Shown here in pieces: positions 4,662-5,861 of a DNA stretch of 5,861 nt; the first letter of the stretch is position 1, and the number at the start of each line of letters is the position of its first letter. The stretch is from Bacillota bacterium (GTDB lineage Bacteria > Bacillota > Sulfobacillia > JAJZIM01 > JAJZBP01). A program made the translations under genes and the position numbers. The stretch lies in NCBI GenBank assembly GCA_021798855.1, contig JAJZBP010000139.1:1-5861 (forward strand), written 5' to 3'. The notes under the pieces are model-generated. The model was not told where the DNA came from and did no database searches. It worked only from the letters and a program-made list of their open reading frames with translations.

Positions 4662-5840
4662 GTGAATCCTGGGCTGCTATTCGTCCATCTCCACCTCCTC
4701 TCGACCGGCTACCTCTTCTTCATCCTCTGGGCCGCGGCAACCGTCTTCATCCTGCGAACCGGTTGGGGACGCTCCTTGCCTCGCACCCTCGGCCCGTTGT
4801 GGGCCACGGAACTGCTCCTCCTATGGATCGTGCTCGCCGCCTCGCTGAGCATTTGGTGGTTCGGTACCGCCTGGTGGCGCCACGCGTCGTCGGTCACCTG
4901 GTTGGGTGGCCTCTCCGCCACGGCGATCCTCCTCCTCCCGCCGGGCATCTGGTTTGCCATCCGGCTGAGCCGCGCCAGCCCGAAGCTGGGCATCTGCCTG
5001 GCACTTCTGGTGCCCCTGCTGCTCACGGCGCTGCTGGTCGGCTCCATTTTCCTCGTGGCTGGCAGACACGAAGCATCCCTGGCCGGCAACTCCATGCTGG
5101 GAATCTGGAAGGGGGACGTGCAGCGCAAGCACCGGGCGGTTCCCTACACCCTAACCGTGGACCGGGCGTCGGGCACCGCTTTCTCCGGCACCGCCGCCAA
5201 CCCCGCCGGTCAATTTGGAATCCAAGGTACGGTCCGGGGCGACACGGCCACGGCGCAAGGCTCCTTCGGCTCCTACTTCACGGGAAAGGTGTCCGACCAC
5301 ACCTGGACCGGGATCCTCCACCGCTCGGCGGGGACGGCGGCGAGGAACTGGCCTTTCATCCTGCGCCAGGTGGCACAAGCCGCCCCGCCTGAGACGGCGC
5401 CGCCCGGCGGCGCCGGGGCGCACCTGCCCGGGGTCACCGCCCGCACGGTGCGGCTCACCGTCTCCGGCAACTCCCCCTGGGTGGACACCGGGCTGTACCT
5501 GCAGTCGGGCTGGGTGGTCCGCATCACCGCCTCGGGTACCATCAACAACGGCAGCATCTACCCTCGGGTGGCGGTCAACCCTCCCCAAGGTCAGGGCCTG
5601 GTCACGGCCGGCGGGGGCTGCACGGCGGCGCTCACCCCCCAGACCGGCTTTCCCGCCCCGGGCCTGCCCTGCTGGTCGCTGATCGGCCGCATCGGTCAAG
5701 GCCAGATCTTCGGGGTGGGGTCGGCCCTGACCCTGACCGCGGACCAGCCCGGGGAGTTGCTGCTGGGGGTGGACAACAACGCCTTCCGCACCAGCACCGG
5801 CGGATGGACCGTCCGCATCGAGGTGTCCCATCCCGCCTAA
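4662..5840 (+). CDS. Four-helix membrane protein with exported paralogous domain and C-terminal LecA-like lectin domain
   Basis: A 392-residue protein; GTG 4662 has AAAGGA (4647-4652) nine bases upstream. Four hydrophobic helices lie at about residues 10-31, 46-67, 79-100 and 109-133. Arg/Lys residues cluster after helix 1 (R32, R37, R41) and between helices 3 and 4 (R101, R104, K108), so both termini should face outward. Residues 145-232 form a domain paralogous to the upstream lipoprotein (GIWKGD, PYTL, ASG, GTAANPA, IQGTVRG, AARNWPF). A Pro/Ala/Gly linker (about 235-255) leads to residues about 260-390, which resemble the LecA (PA-IL) galactophilic lectin fold: WVDTGLYLQSGWVVRITASG, LIGRIGQG and LLLGVDNN followed by F-R-T-S-T-G-G-W-T-V-R-I-E-V. 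The D/N-rich loop at 368-380 corresponds to the region that binds calcium and sugar in LecA; I cannot confirm each ligand. The likely role is carbohydrate or envelope binding on the outer face. The helical part matches no family I can name. Confidence 0.82.
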   Translation: MNPGLLFVHLHLLSTGYLFFILWAAATVFILRTGWGRSLPRTLGPLWATELLLLWIVLAASLSIWWFGTAWWRHASSVTWLGGLSATAILLLPPGIWFAIRLSRASPKLGICLALLVPLLLTALLVGSIFLVAGRHEASLAGNSMLGIWKGDVQRKHRAVPYTLTVDRASGTAFSGTAANPAGQFGIQGTVRGDTATAQGSFGSYFTGKVSDHTWTGILHRSAGTAARNWPFILRQVAQAAPPETAPPGGAGAHLPGVTARTVRLTVSGNSPWVDTGLYLQSGWVVRITASGTINNGSIYPRVAVNPPQGQGLVTAGGGCTAALTPQTGFPAPGLPCWSLIGRIGQGQIFGVGSALTLTADQPGELLLGVDNNAFRTSTGGWTVRIEVSHPA

Positions 5841-5861
5841 CGGCCTTCGCCCTGCCCCTTT

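Noticed and set aside
4652..5392. ATG 4652 frame of 246 codons overlapping the membrane protein
   Set aside because: It is His/Pro/Arg-rich, while the GTG 4662 frame gives four membrane helices, a paralogous domain and a lectin-like domain, and continues far beyond.

Overview
This GC-rich window reads as bacterial chromosome, most likely from a GC-rich, possibly thermophilic member of the Firmicutes (Bacillota). That is inferred from strong AGGAGG-type ribosome binding sites, GTG and TTG starts, a consensus TATAAT box, and a secreted protein ending in the copper-amine-oxidase-N-like stalk domain common in that phylum. A GC-rich Chloroflexi-like lineage is not excluded. No rRNA, tRNA or CRISPR array is visible.

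Layout: (1) Bases 1-284 are mobile-element debris. The last 22 codons of a DDE-type transposase and a putative IS right end (about 122) abut the 3' tail of a second, IS66-like transposase, which suggests nested insertions. (2) A housekeeping-type promoter (308-336) and a structured leader with a terminator-like hairpin precede an ECF sigma factor (453-1019). After 181 bases holding another terminator-like hairpin comes a small soluble zinc-finger anti-sigma protein (1201-1602). Its C-terminal half looks like a domain otherwise known from Os1348/Franean1_4349-type RiPP precursor-like proteins. (3) On the minus strand, convergent with and overlapping the anti-sigma gene, lies a solitary DruA-like (DUF4338) gene (1498-2490). 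It seems to have landed inside the sigma-factor locus: its last 34 codons are the antisense of the anti-sigma gene, and a 5'-truncated, frameshifted gene remnant (2603-2888) lies on its other side. (4) Three plus-strand genes follow, each with its own good ribosome binding site: a secreted IPT/TIG plus stalk-domain protein (2931-4010), a small lipoprotein (4045-4458), and a four-helix membrane protein with a large exported part (4662-5840).

The lipoprotein and the membrane protein share a roughly 90-residue beta-rich domain that I do not recognise. The membrane protein adds a C-terminal LecA (PA-IL)-like lectin domain. The simplest reading is an envelope or surface module (stalk protein, lipoprotein, membrane-anchored lectin) next to a sigma/anti-sigma pair that may once have controlled it, later split by a DruA-like insertion. 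The regulatory link is inference from gene order. No complete defence system is present; the DruA-like gene has no Druantia partners in the window.
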